DNA of 64,000 bases, from assembly GCA_946800325.1 (NCBI GenBank), contig OX326956.1, positions 38,223,082 to 38,287,081 on the forward strand, read 5' to 3'. This document shows positions 34,149 to 47,129 of this stretch, piece by piece (position 1 is the first letter of the stretch; every line of letters begins with the position of its first letter). This DNA comes from Luzula sylvatica (lineage: Eukaryota; Streptophyta; Magnoliopsida; Poales; Juncaceae). The notes under the pieces were generated by a model that worked only from the letters and a program-made list of their open reading frames with translations, made no database searches and was not told the DNA's origin. The position numbers and the translations under genes are program-made.

Positions 34149-34828
34149 TTTATAAGGCGATTTTAGGGCAGGTCTCCTAATTTACAGACAAGTCCCTCGC
34201 CTAGCTTACATTTTTCACTATGGTCCAAAACCCTTGTAGCCTTGACTGTGAACCAAGACTTTGCACCTTTGCTTATTTACTGCCAGACCCATATGGCTAT
34301 TATTTTATGTTCTAGGATTTTTATATTCAGTTGAATTGTGATTTTAATATCTTTAATCAACCAATTCTCTTTCGTTATAACCCTTCTTCTTCTTCTTCAA
34401 GTCAGTAGCTTTTGGCTTTCTTGCTTGTCTTGTTCTTCTTGATTCTTAGAGAGATAAAAAGACTGCTTTGCTTTGCTTCTATTTTCAAGGTCTGAGTTTC
34501 TTATCTCTTCTATATACATGCATCATAAGCGTTATTCATGCCCTTTAAGCCATATAAATATATAACCATTTCATGATTTGAACATTCTTCCAAGTCTATT
34601 TCAAAACCATCATGATGTATTTTTTCAATCTAAATTCCTTTATTTTCTCCAATGACACTTCTAAACTACTTGTGCATCTTCACAAGTTTTTTATATGTAT
34701 GTTCAAGCCCTTATATTTAAGAAAACACTAAAGCATATAATAACCATTTCAACAATGATTTGTAACCATATTCTTTTAACCATTGTAAGCATATAATAAC
34801 CACTTCTTGAATATTAGGTTAAGAAAAT
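34149..34828 (+). promoter_or_regulatory. NAC gene promoter end and 5' leader, possible leader intron
   Basis: A TATA-like CTTTATAAGG lies near 34150. A CTTCTTCTT-rich leader begins near 34385. A plausible donor (TTCAAG/GTCTGAG, near 34490) and acceptor (AATATTAG, near 34817) would remove a ~330-bp leader intron before the ATG. Inferred from motifs only. Confidence 0.35.
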
Positions 34829-36078
34829 ATGTTACAAAGTAATGCACCAATCTCGGTTCCACCTGGCTTCCGGTTCCACCCGACCGACGAAGAGTTGCTC
34901 TACTATTACTTGAGGAAGAAGGTGGCTTATGAGGCCATAGATCTTGATGTTATAAGGGAGATCGACCTCAATAAACTTGAACCATGGGATCTCAAAGGTT
35001 AGATATATACCAACCCTTCATATCTTTTAGCTAGGGTTTGTTATCTTAAACAATTTACATTATTTCTTTGCAGAAAAGTGTAGAATTGGATCAGGTCCTC
35101 AAAATGAGTGGTACTTCTTTAGTCACAAGGACAAGAAATACCCGACTGGAACACGGACGAACCGAGCAACCTGTGCTGGTTTTTGGAAGGCGACTGGAAG
35201 AGACAAGGCTATTTATCTTACTAATTCTAAGAGAATAGGAATGAGAAAAACCCTAGTTTTTTACACCGGTAGAGCCCCTCATGGGAAAAAGACTGACTGG
35301 ATCATGCACGAATACCGCCTCGACGAAGAAAGCTCTGACATCCAGGTAACCTAGTCACCAGTCAATTCTTTCTTCTGCTAAAATGATTAATCATGAAACT
35401 TTTTGAAGTAAAATTCTAAGTCGATAATGCATCATAAGTTCTCTTTATTATTCACTCATAAATCTGAACAAATGCTCATGCGTATATCTATGCGTAACAA
35501 GCTTAATGGTGCATGAAATGCAGGAAGAAGGATGGGTCGTTTGCCGAGTTTTCAAAAAGAAGAACTTTCAAAGAGGCATCGATCAAATGCTTCCTGAAGC
35601 AGCCCTAGGGGAAGATGAAGATCTGAACTCCTTCAGACAAATGGGGCCCACATTATCGAACCAAAAACTAACTCATTACCCCAATATGCAATGCAACAGC
35701 TTATTTTTCGAACCTTCTATGCAACTCCCTCAATTGCTAAGTGCAGAACAAACCACTCCTTCGATGAATTCTTTTGTAACCCATCACGCTCAAATGAACA
35801 CCATTGATATCGAGTGCTCTCAAAACCTCATGAAACTCACGTCCGGTACCGGCACGTTTAATGACGTCATGTATTCGCAAGAAAAATTCGCAACTGACTG
35901 GTCAATTTTGGATAAGTTACTGGCTTCGCACCAAAATTTGGACCAGTTGTTTCAAGGAAAGATGGCTAATGTTCCTCAATCTCAAGTTGTGGATTGTGCC
36001 GGTTCTTCTGTTTCGAGGTATCCCCCCTTCCAGTACCTTGGTTGCGATGCTAATGAGCTACTTAAGTTTACCAAATGA
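34829..36078 (+). CDS. NAC transcription factor, SOMBRERO/BEARSKIN type
   Basis: Three exons, 34829-34997, 35074-35345 and 35524-36078, give 331 residues, the standard NAC exon layout. Subdomains in order: [64 protein letters not shown] and [30 protein letters not shown] and [22 protein letters not shown]. The wording of B and D is that of the root-cap regulators SMB and BRN1/2, and the C-terminal [11 protein letters not shown]...LDQLF motif fits them. Those proteins drive root-cap maturation and wall changes in Arabidopsis; the same role here is inference. Splice sites and frame are clean. Confidence 0.92.
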
Positions 36079-36821
36079 AGATTAGGGTATTTTTTGAAAT
36101 TTATCTCTATCTAAAGGGTTTATGGGCTTTAATGTATATAAGTTCATTATGTGCAACATATTTGTGACGTTTTAGGGGTTTTGGCTAGCAAAAGACTAGA
36201 GAGTACTCTATTGTTTGGATTTTGGTATCAAGTAGCCGGTAGTATCAGCATTTTATTTGAACTAAGTTTATGTGAAATGGATTTTAATCTAATCTTTCTC
36301 TTGTGATTATTTGAACTTGGTTTGTTAGGACGGTACGGTACAGTATCAGCAAAAACTAGAGCTGTAACTGTAACTGAATCGAATTCGAACGAGTTATATC
36401 TAGCTCAAATTTGGTTCAAAACTTGACTCGAGCTGGCTCGGCAGGTTTAACTTTTAAAGTTCGAATTAAGAAAACTAAAACTTAACATGCTCATCATGAA
36501 AAGATCTAGTTCAGCTTGACACGATAATAACTCGATTGGCAAAATAATTTCAATTAAGTTGAAAAGTTATAATATTTTTTTGAGAAAATAGAACGGGCTC
36601 AAAGTACCATATCTGTGCGTTTATATTGATTGAAATATACAAAAAAAAATTGTATGATCGGCAAGCACGATTTGTACTCGGTCCGTTCTTATATTAAACA
36701 AAGGAAAAAATGTACATCAGATCATTAATCAAATTTTTTTTTACATCAGATCATTTAACAAAATTAGAACTAAAAAAAAAATACAATGAGATAATCCTCT
36801 CCTTACGAATAACTATACATA
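36079..36821. other. NAC 3' flank and LINE 3' end
   Basis: No gene. The right part, with T-rich runs at 36660-36790, is probably the 3' tail of the minus-strand LINE fragment that follows. Confidence 0.5.
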
Positions 36822-37283
36822 CTAGCAATATTTCAACAATTTAGCCGCCAAGTCTTTTGGCATTATTTCTAATAACATTTGCATTCTTGTCTTTTTGTTG
36901 AAAATTCTCGCATCCCTCTCCCTCCATATGGTCCGAATAGTTGCTAGCCACAAGGTATCCCAAGACCTAATCTCCGAATCATTTAAATGTAACCGATTTT
37001 GTAACCAAAATTCTTTTATGTTAGATGATTGAAAATGAATTCTATTACTAACTGCGATCAAAAACCTCCTCGTGAAATTGCATTCATATAACAAATGGTT
37101 GACCTTTTCGTGTTGTCTCGAGCATAAGGGACAATGAGATTCTCGAGGCCAATTCCTTTTCTCCAAATTGTCGGCGGCAATATCTTATTATTTAAAGACA
37201 ACCAACCAAATAATTTAATATTGAGAGGAGCTTTGATAGAGAGTAGTTCCATCGTCCAATGACATAACATACCTGGATTAGAT
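36822..37283 (-). pseudogene. LINE ORF2 relic, C-terminal zinc-binding part
   Basis: Minus-strand frames, shifted once near 37150, read the reverse-transcriptase zinc-binding domain of plant L1-type LINEs: APLNIKLFGWLSLNNKI, then CPLCSRQHEKVNHLLYEC. It is cut at 37283 by the Copia element and resumes at 46664 on the other side. Confidence 0.8.
37279..37283. repeat. Target-site duplication TAGAT, left copy
   Basis: TAGAT immediately before the left LTR is repeated at 46664-46668 immediately after the right LTR: the 5-bp duplication expected of a Copia insertion. Confidence 0.93.
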
Positions 37284-38295
37284 TGAAGGAAATACAGTTT
37301 CAGGATCAACCGTAAAAGTGTACACAAGGATAAACGAATGTAAGCGTACATTCGTGGTCATATCTTTCAGTAGGAAAATCCAATTTGAATGGTTCAAATT
37401 GGGTTAGATAGATAATAAGATTATCTACAACCTTCATATAGAAATATATTTCATATGAACGAAGTATTAGTGTCGTTTATATGAAATACCGAAAGGGTGC
37501 AACAGTTTGACATACAGTTAGTAAAACAGTCATAACGTTTGCATACGAACTCCAATTGGGACGGGCCAAATTGGGTCGTGTAGATAATAAGATTATATAC
37601 AACTTTCGTGTTGGTTGATGTTCTGTCAGAGGAAATTACCAATTTCGTATGGACAGAATACTGGACAGATACATGCAACTTTCTGTGTGAAAGAGTGTAT
37701 ATTGGATATACATGTCTTTTGGCCCATCCTAATCCTATGTGATATAAATAGGATAATTCTCTCTCATCTCAATGGTTCATTTCAGTTAATTAATTCAGAA
37801 TATTCCAGAGAATTGTAAGACAACTTTCTAGAGAGAGAAAGGATGTAAAGAGAGAGAAACCGTGAAAATGTGTTTTCTGGTATAGAGAATCAAACAATCA
37901 AGCAAGTTCGCCGGTGCATCGTCTAGGCAGTTGCACCCATGACCGACATCTTACGAGTCAAGGTGGATACACGTTGAGGAGTCACGATTGGGGCTCTTTC
38001 GGTTGTGATCGATTCGAACGAGTAATTTCTGTCGGAGATGAAATCGAGTGAATCGGCGACGTTAACGAACGGTGAAAGACGCGTGGTGTGGGACGCGCGG
38101 ATTGTCACCAACGTGACACGAAAAAGAAGAATAGCAATCAACCCTTCGTGTGCAATCAATTTTGCACTGGTATGAATCTAATCTTCTTATTTGCATCGTA
38201 CCCGTCGAAGTCATGGCGTGATCTCGGGAATCGGGGAACCGGACCGGGCCTAAATATCCGCTGCGCGGGCCCGGGGCCGGGTAGAATCCCCAACA
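37284..38295 (+). mobile_element. 5' LTR of the Copia-type element
   Basis: 1012 bp, TGAAGG to CCAACA. A TATA box (GATATAAATAGG, about 37741) precedes a CT-rich start region. It differs from the 3' LTR by about 14 substitutions by my count, plus one 26-bp indel. Confidence 0.93.
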
Positions 38296-38296
38296 G

Positions 38297-38308
38297 TGGT
38301 ATCAGAGC
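38297..38308 (+). other. Primer-binding site of the Copia-type element
   Basis: TGGTATCAGAGC, one base after the LTR end; complementary to initiator methionine tRNA. Confidence 0.92.
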
Positions 38309-41074
38309 GATCGCCATCGATTCGAGGGTCGAATCATAGTCGTATATTAGATATACGCACGGGTTATCAAAGTTCGTACCCGTTTGCATGATGTTACATA
38401 TAGAGAAAGTCAAATTCCGTTAAAATCACAAGTGAAATTCGTTAGAGATCGATCAAAAGTTGATTGAGAGTATCTAGGAATGATCATGAAAAAGTTTCAT
38501 GATTTATCGTTTTGGAAACGAGCGAAAACGGACGAAACGGCAAAATCTGCAGAAAATTAGAATACGAAACAGTGAGTAAAACTAAGATAATTTTCAGTGG
38601 GAAACTCCACATTGATTGGATCAAATTGGCGTAGTTAGATAATGAGATTATCTATGACTTTGATACATAAAGTTTTTTCATTTGAACGAATTATCAGTGT
38701 CGTTTTTATGGAATACTGAAAGGGTGCGACTGTTTGACATACAGAGACTAAAACGTCCGTATATGTCGTATCGAAACTCCAATTGAGTCCAATCCAATTG
38801 GGTTAGTTAGATAATAAGATTATATAGAACTTTATTTCACGTTCAAAGTCGGTTGGAACAATTTAATATTTTTGTTTCAACAGAATACTGAAAAGGTGTC
38901 TGTAGTTTTCAGGTTGAAAAGGTGTGTATTGGATATACTTACCTTTTCGTTTGTTCGTATTTTACTAAAACTGGTATAACTTTCAGTAGGAAATTCCGAT
39001 TTGAATGGTTCAAATTGTGTTAGTTAGATAATGAGATTATCTAGAACTTTCATGTTGTAATATATTTCATTTGAGTGGAGTATTAGTTTCGTTCTAATGA
39101 AATATCGAAAGGGTGCAGAAAAACAGTTTTTCTGCCGCCCCGGAGGCAGTTTTTGGCGCCCCGGGCGAGGTTTTCTCAACGGATGGGGCAGTCCATTATA
39201 ACGGATCCCCTTCTTGATGCTGATTTTGTTTTCGCGATAACTTTGGCTACGAAGCTCGGAATTTTGAGTTCTTTATATCGATACGACCGGAATCAATCAT
39301 TCTAGCATGTTAGATAATTCATTGTTTAGAATAATTAGTCTCCCTAATTAAATCATATGCATTAAAAATCTTGTGATAGTGATATAATATGATTATGTCA
39401 CGAATAAAGAAACATGAATGTCATGATCCCTCATAATATTTAAATCATGGAAATACCTTCCATATTCACAACCACTATGTTCGGTACTACGTCTCACATG
39501 GGTTAAGGCCAAAGCCGACATGGGTTATTGTAGTCATCGACGGGGTGGAAAGCGTTAAATAGGGACTGATAAGGGTTAAGACCAAAGCCGACTTATTAGT
39601 AGTTTATTTGAACGATACGTTGAGTATGGTTGTGACTTAACCGTTCAAGCCAGTAAGGGTTAAGGCCAAAGCCGACTTGATTGGATGTTCGGGGCATAGA
39701 TAGGATGCACACACGGAAATGAGATTGTATATGATATGATCCATCACCGAAATCCTATAAAGGTTCAAGAGTCGCATATGATGCGATTGGATATAATCCT
39801 ACCTAAATAGCGAGATCCCACCCGTCTGCCAAAGCAACTTGTGGGAGGATCGTGAAATATGGGTCTTGAGTGTTATGGACTTGGAGTCCCGTATCGGTAT
39901 GAGGTTTATCGATTCGATAAAATAATACTATCATATAATTATCATATAAGCATATAGATTAAGTACGCACGGTTAGGAGTTTAATCTTCATCATCCGTTT
40001 AGAATTATGTTTTCAAGCAAAACCAAATATATCGATGAGATCGATATTATAGATGGCTTTTGGGCCGGAATTACCATGATTAACCTTGATAGTCAAAGAA
40101 TAGTTCTTAGACTTAAAGGAACGTGTTGGACACGGAAAATGGTAGATTTGGGGCTCGAGGCTTTGGCTTTAGAGAAAGCCGGGTTCGATACACTTTAAGA
40201 AGGAATCGAACAATATTACGTGCCTTACGGTGGCATGTATAGACGCGAATTTCTCAAAATTATTTTGAGAATTTGGGTGTATATGAAAATAAAACACAAT
40301 GCTCATGAAATAGTTTCAAGAGCTAGAGCGCGTTGAATGGTTCAATGCGGCTCAAAGAGTAGGTTAATTTTGAGACGCCTTATGGGTCTTTGATTAACAC
40401 TCGTGTGTTGATGGTACGAGATTTGATCTTCGTGACCGAATATCATATGCATTCGATAGATAAGTCGATCCCGAAATTGCATGTGATGCGATGTAAATTT
40501 GAATAGGAGATGCTTAGAGTGTCCGGGGAATCCAAAGCATAGAGATGCGTGGATGTCCTTGTAATTCAAGGATGGGATCGAAAGAAATAAATGTCTAAGG
40601 GTATTTTGGGAAAATATTTTCCAAACAGAAAGTTCGGACAAGGAGTTGTCCAAACAAATGACTCAAAGAACGGTGAAATCCGAGGAGGATTAAACCTAGA
40701 AGTTGATTGCTTCTTTTGGCGTTGCCGTCTTGGCCATATAAACGAGATACGTGTATCTAGATTCCATATGATAGATTGCTAGAATCATTCGAATTAGATT
40801 CGATTGATTAATGCGATACTTATTTATTAGGCAAGATGACAAAAGGCATCATTCTCCAAAGGTTGGAGAAAGATTCAACGAATTATTCGAAATTACATTA
40901 AGATGTAAAAGATCCGATAAATTCCGAGGCAAGAGGAGGCTATCAGTATTTTGTTACGTTTACGGACGATTAAAGTAGATATGATAATATCTATTTAATG
41001 CGTGCCGCGACGGAGATTTTTTGAAAGGTTCAAAGAGTTTCAAAAACAAAATACAAAATCGACTTAGCAAGAAA

Positions 41075-42136
41075 TGTTGGGAATTCACCCATCCCCGGGC
41101 CCGCGCAGCGGATATGAAGGCCAGGTCCGGTTCCCTAAATCCAAGATCACGCCATGACTTCGAGGGTACGATGCAAAGTAGGATAGACGATTACCAGCGT
41201 GAAATTGATCACGCACGACGGGTTGATCGCTCGCATCCTTCTTTTCCTTCGGTGTCACGTTGGTGACTAGCCCGTACGTCCCATACCGCACGTCTCCCAC
41301 CGTCTTGACACGCCTCGGGTTGTCTTCGTGCGTTCCATGCCCACATGCTTCCACAGCCCGTTACTCGATTCGCTCGTATCCGTCTACGGCAGATTTCGTT
41401 CCTCCGAATCGATCACAACCGAAAGAGCCCCAGATGTTGCTCCTCTACTTGTATCCACCTTGACTCGTAAGACGTCGGTCGCGGGTGCAACTGCCTAGAC
41501 GATGCACCGGCGAACTTGCTCGATTGATTGATTCTCAATACCGGAAAACACCTTTTCACGGTTTCTCTCTCTTTACATCATTTCTCTCTCTAGAAAGTTG
41601 TCTCACAATTCTCTGGAATATTCTGAATTAATTAACTGAATGAACCACACCAGATGAGAGAGAAAAATCCTATTTATATCATATAGAATTAGGATTGGCC
41701 AAAAGACATGTATATCCAATATACACTCTTTCACACAGAAAGTTGCATGTATCTGTCCAGTATTCTGTCCATACGAAATTGGTAAATTCCTCTGACAGAA
41801 AATCACCCAACACGAAAGTTGTAGATAATCTTATTATCTACTCGGCCCAATTTGTCCTGGCCCAATTGGAGTTCGTATGCAAAACTTATGACTGTTTTAC
41901 TAACTGTATGTCATACTGTTGCAGCCTTTCGGTATTTCATAGAAACGACACTGATACTTCGTTCATATGAAATATATTTCTATATGAAGGTTGTAGATAA
42001 TCTTATTATCTATCTAACCCAATTTGAACCATTCAAATTGGATTTTCCTACTGAAAGATATGACCACGAATGTACGATTACATTCGTTTATCCTTGTGTA
42101 CACTTTTACTGTTGATCCTGAAACTGTATTTCCTTC
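41075..42136 (-). mobile_element. Solo LTR of family 1, nested and reversed
   Basis: 1062 bp from TGTTGGG to CCTTCA on the plus strand, flanked by identical AGAAA (41070-41074 and 42137-42141). Its reverse complement is close to the LTRs at both ends of the host element over almost the full length. A full copy must have inserted and lost its interior by LTR-LTR recombination. Confidence 0.93.
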
Positions 42137-45100
42137 AAGAAAATCAAAGTCCTTTGATAGGATCGAGGAGGCAAGTATTTGAGCTACGCAATTCGATAGG
42201 ATCGAAGAGACGATATTTGAGTTATAAATATTGATTATCATTCATGATTGTGAAATCGTTTCACGATTATTTTCATTTCGGAACATTGAGATGTGTCCGA
42301 AAAGAGGAATTGAACGCATGTTGGACATGTTTCGATAAATGATAAGTCAAACGGATCTCCCAAAAATGTTTTGGGGATACGCCCTTGAGACAGCGGCACT
42401 AATGAATGGTTGCATATATGATATGGACCATAAACCTTCTAATCGGTACAAAAGACGTCATATGAGATATGGATCGGAATGGTTCCGAAGTTGTCATTTA
42501 TACAGATTTGAGGATGTGAGTATATTTCGAAATTTGTTTCGATTAAACTCAATCCCAAATCTGAAAATTGTTCGTTTATCCTTAAGGAAACTAAAGGGTA
42601 TTAGTTCTAACGTCCCGACGAAAATAATATTTTCGTGGCTCGAAGAGATCCCTTCTTGGAGGAGGACATAATGCGCACAAGTTTGGAACTTGATGTCATT
42701 TATCTCTACGCGGGCTAGTGGGAGTAGAATAAATCTTGAAAGAGTTCGAGATCTGAAAAAATGAACATTGAGCCGATGAAAGTTGACACGACTTCATCAA
42801 GAGTTGATGAATACGAGTCGAACACACAAAGGACTTTTTTGTAGATCAAGTAGGCTATATCATAAGCCGATAAATACGGATTTGTCGTGGCTAATGATGA
42901 TAGATCGAAATCATATGATGATTAGATATTCTACAATGATGCTATGAAAAATAAAGATTCCATAAGGCAAGATGCCATGAAATCTGAGATTCGATCCGTG
43001 TAAATTATCAAATTTAGAACTTGATTTCATTACTTTCCGGGTTAGACCCGTGAAATGTCAATGGGTTTTCAAGATGAGAACCGACACGGATAGGAATACG
43101 CATATATGTAAAGCGAGGCTTGTAGCGAAGAGTTTCATGCAATTCATAGTGAGACTATGAAGAAACGTTTTCGCATGTTGCCATGCTTTCACATTCTCGA
43201 AATTCTGCTTACCATGGTCGCATATTATGACTATGTGATGTGGCAAAATGGATGTCAAAACCGAATTTCTTGACAGAAATTTTATGAAAGGGTGTGTACT
43301 TGACACAACCTTACGGTTTTTTCGATTCATAAGAATCGGGGATAGGATATGCACGCTTTAACGATCCATATGATGGATTAGAAAAAGCTTCTCGGAATTG
43401 GAATATTCGTTTTGACGAAGTTATAAACTGTTATAACATTGTCGAAACGAAGGTAAAACTTTGTGTACACATGAAGGTTAGTGGGAGTCACGTTATATTT
43501 CTTGTAACGACACAAAATTTAGGCGAGACCGCTTATGAATTAAGCGTGAAGATATATATGATAGATCTAAGAAGTTCCTCGTTCTATATTATAGCATGTA
43601 TATCGACATATTGTTGAAAATGGTTTTCCACATATAACTCCTTGGCGGAGTTAAATCGAAATGTCGAACGACAGAAATTTTCTACGGCTCGATGTGAGAC
43701 ATCAAGTAGGGCGGAAAATAATAATATGATGCTTTACATTTGATGTGAGGATCTATTATATCTGTCATGACATGTATGTGGCTATACGTCGTACACATAA
43801 AGCGTCTAATTCATCGTCATTAAAATCCAAGGGAATCACACGAGTTTGAATGTAATGCGATTACATGAGACTAACTCTTGTGAATGTATAATGGTTATAC
43901 ATATATATCCATAATGGTTATGTATATTTAAACCCATCGGGATTTGTATTAATAGCGGTGAAGTTTATCCTTGAATACTTTATGAAAGAATTCAGGATTT
44001 TATTTTATCTATAATGGTGTGAATGACGTGTTGATTCTAAAGAGTTATAACAACAACTGTTTCCAAATATGGCACGTCCAAATATGTAGCACGACTTTTG
44101 ATCACAAAGTGTGTACATGATTTGCTTAAACGAAAACATGGTTATGGGGAAAGGTTCCACATGACCAATAATTAATGATTCTATTTACGGAGGCGAGTAT
44201 ATTGTGGTTAGGAATCACAAAAGGAAGCGGTATGGATCAAGGATACATGACCAAACTCGAGTAGTCACGAGTTATCGGATTTATGGTTGTGGATTGCGTG
44301 AGACGCAATAGTACAAGTCAAAAAATGCCGAGGTCACAACCACTTCTAGCCAATACTCAGAAAATTTTATTTGATCCGTGAAATTTTGTGAAAAGATGTG
44401 ATCATAGGTATATGGAAATGTTCCAAACCTTAAGAAGATTAACACTAGCAGCAACGTGCGGAACCGTTTACAAAACCGCTCTCTCTAGTCGCGCGTGAAT
44501 GTCATGCGATGACTATGGGTATGAGATACCTAGAGGAGGAAGAAGAGAGTAGAGTGTAGTTATCTAATACGATAGTCCTCGCAGGTTGTGGGTATGGAGA
44601 TACCCATAGGTAAACGTTGCATCGCCCCAATACTTAATCCATATGAGTGCATTTTAAAAAATTTGTTTACTTAAATTTTTATGCATTCACCTTATATGAA
44701 AACTGTGTGCGGGTTGTGTAATTTGATTACATGAACCCTGATTTGAACTTGTGTGGACGTCGACATAGTTGAGGACTATGTGCAGCGAAACCGTCACACT
44801 TAAAGTTTCATTTCTAAACATCCCTAGTCATGATTCAGTTTGCTTAAGAGTGAAGCATTTACATTATCAGATAATAGACTGAACATGTACACTAGTACGT
44901 TAGCCGAGGAGATGATTATGTTTTGCTAATCATAGGACAAAGGTGTTTGTCGAATCGGGAACGTAGATATATGCTAGGTGACATATATTGGATGGACTTG
45001 CGACGAGTAGGGTATTAGGTTCTTCATACTTGAGGGGACCATTGATTGCGTTACGTGCGTAACACAATGCTTTGATATGATCTTACGCTCACCGTAACAG

Positions 45101-45665
45101 GGAGCTAAAACGGTCATCATTGGGTATTGTCCGAAACACGGAATTCAATGTGAGTCTCCAAGATAGGAATTGTTTATTCCGAAAGGAAGAGATATCTCTT
45201 AGGCCACTCGATGAATTGATTAACGAAAACCAAGGCCTTGGTCAATGATATTAACGGTTAATATCGATTGAATTTGTTAAATCAGTTCGGAAACGAGGAA
45301 TAAGTATAGTTAATCAAAATATAAGGATGACTACCACCATGCCTTTTAATTAACGGATATCGATAACAAGAGAACTAATGACCGCTATTCGAGATAGGTA
45401 CAATGATCACAATCATTCTTCGTGTTAATATGGGTAGCCATGATGGAGTAACTAGATCCCGCTCATGGGCTTGTAGTGCTATGGAAACAGCCTACTGCCA
45501 TCGTTAACCGAACCTACTTGGTCACACAACGAGTCGTACTAAGTCGGGCTTGATTATAAAGTTGGCACATAAGATGTGCGTAGCTTGGTATATGATACGC
45601 GAGCTATATTCTCTAAAATCGTGCATATTGGATATGCACGAGTACCTTTTAGGTAGATCTGAAAT

Positions 45666-45676
45666 TGAGTGGGAGA
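45666..45676 (+). other. Polypurine tract
   Basis: GAGTGGGAGA just before the 3' LTR start at 45678, the usual site for plus-strand priming in Copia elements. Confidence 0.75.
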
Positions 45677-45677
45677 C

Positions 45678-46663
45678 TGAAGGAAATACAGTTTCAGGAT
45701 CAACCGTAAAAGTGTACACAAGGATAAACGAATGTAAGCGTACATTCGTGGTCATATCTTTCAGTAGAAAAATTCAATTTGAATGGTTCAAATTGGGTTA
45801 GATAGATAATAAGATTATCTACAACCTTCATATAGAAATATATTTCATATGAAATACCGAAAGGGTGCAACAGTTTGACATACAGTTAGTAAAACAGTCA
45901 TAACTTTTGCATACGAACTCCAATTGGAACGGGCCAAATTGGGTCGTGTAGATAATACGATTATATACAACTTTCGTGTTGGTTGATTTTCTGTCAGAGG
46001 AATTTACCAATTTCGTATGGACAGAATACTGGACAGATACATGCAACTTTCTGTGTGAAAGAGTGTATATTGGATATACATGTCTTTTGGCCCATCCTAA
46101 TCCTATGTGATATAAATAGGATAATTCTCTCTCATCTCAATGGTTCATTTCAGTTAATTAATTCAGAATATTCCAGAGAATTGTAAGACAACTTTCTAGA
46201 GAGAGAAAGGGTGTAAAGAGAGAGAAACCGTGAAAAGGTGTTTTCTGGTATAGAGAATCAAACAATCAAGCAAGTTCGCCGGTGCATCGTCTAGGCAGTT
46301 GCACCCATGACCGACATCTTACGAGTCAAGGTGGATACACGTAGAGGAGTCACGATTGGGGCTCTTTCGGTTGTGATCGATTCGAACGAGTAATTTCTGT
46401 CGGGGACGAAATCGAGTGAATCGGCGACGTTAACGAACGGTGAAAGACGCGTGGTGTGGGACGCGCGGATTGTCACCAACGTGACACGGAAAAGAAGAAT
46501 AGCAATAAACCCTTCGTGTGCAATCAATTTTGCACTGGTATGAATCTAATGTTCTTATTTGCATCGTACCCGTCGAAGTCATGGCGTGATCTCGGGAATC
46601 GGGGAACCGGACCGGGCCTAAATATCCGCTGCGCGGGCCCGGGGCCGGGTAGAATCCCCAACA
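45678..46663 (+). mobile_element. 3' LTR of the Copia-type element
   Basis: 986 bp. It lacks about 26 bp present in the 5' LTR: the missing stretch lies between two ATATGAA words near 45850, so the deletion probably arose by slippage at that short repeat. Confidence 0.93.
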
Positions 46664-47120
46664 TAGATATAAATTGATAACCGCGGAAGTTATATATCTC
46701 ATTTTCGGGTGCCGTATGTTAAGGAAGGATCGTGTCTCTTGATCTCGCATACATAAACAATTATAAATTGCGATTAAATTTTCTAGATCTTTGATGAAGA
46801 AAGAAGAGATGATCCTTGGAGCTCTTTGTAAATCCGAAGAGTTATGTATTCCGTACAATTGAACAAGGATCGTTGCCCGAAGTGAGTCTCCATCGAAAAT
46901 CTAATTTATAAACCCACTTTAGCACCAATACCTTATTTTGATTTTGTAAGTTCATTATTCCCAAACCAACATGCTTTTTAGGGAGACAAATACATCCCAT
47001 CTTACCAAACAACGACCTCCTAGGGATCGACGAGAGAACCTATTTCAATAAGGTGCTTCGGCCACCTATGGACAAAAAAATATTTTGTAAGAGGTCTATC
47101 TTCTTCCACGTGATCTGGAA
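46664..47120 (-). pseudogene. LINE ORF2 relic, upstream part
   Basis: Continuation of the LINE broken by the Copia element. The minus strand reads GKMGCICLPKKHVGLGIMNL, then NKVLVLKWVYKL, the conserved region just downstream of LINE reverse transcriptase catalytic motifs. The order on the minus strand (this part, then the zinc-binding part at 36822-37283) is correct for one ORF2. Confidence 0.8.
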
Positions 47121-47129
47121 ATTGAATAA

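Larger units (their letters stand above)
37284..46663 (+). mobile_element. Copia-type LTR retrotransposon, family 1, internally decayed
   Basis: 9.4-kb element with LTRs at both ends, an initiator Met-tRNA primer-binding site, a purine tract before the right LTR and TAGAT duplications. Internal order is Copia-like: a GAG pre-integrase trace near 40715-40750 (CRLGHIN), an integrase C-terminal trace near 42345-42395 (SQTDLPKMFWGYALETAA), and reverse transcriptase traces at 43060-43290 in several frames. All are full of shifts and stops. A solo LTR of the same family sits inside in the opposite direction at 41075-42136. It cannot encode its own proteins. Confidence 0.9.

Noticed and set aside
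46430..46858. 142-codon minus-strand frame
   Set aside because: It straddles the end of the 3' LTR and the LINE flank; no family motif, and the LTR part recurs as noncoding.
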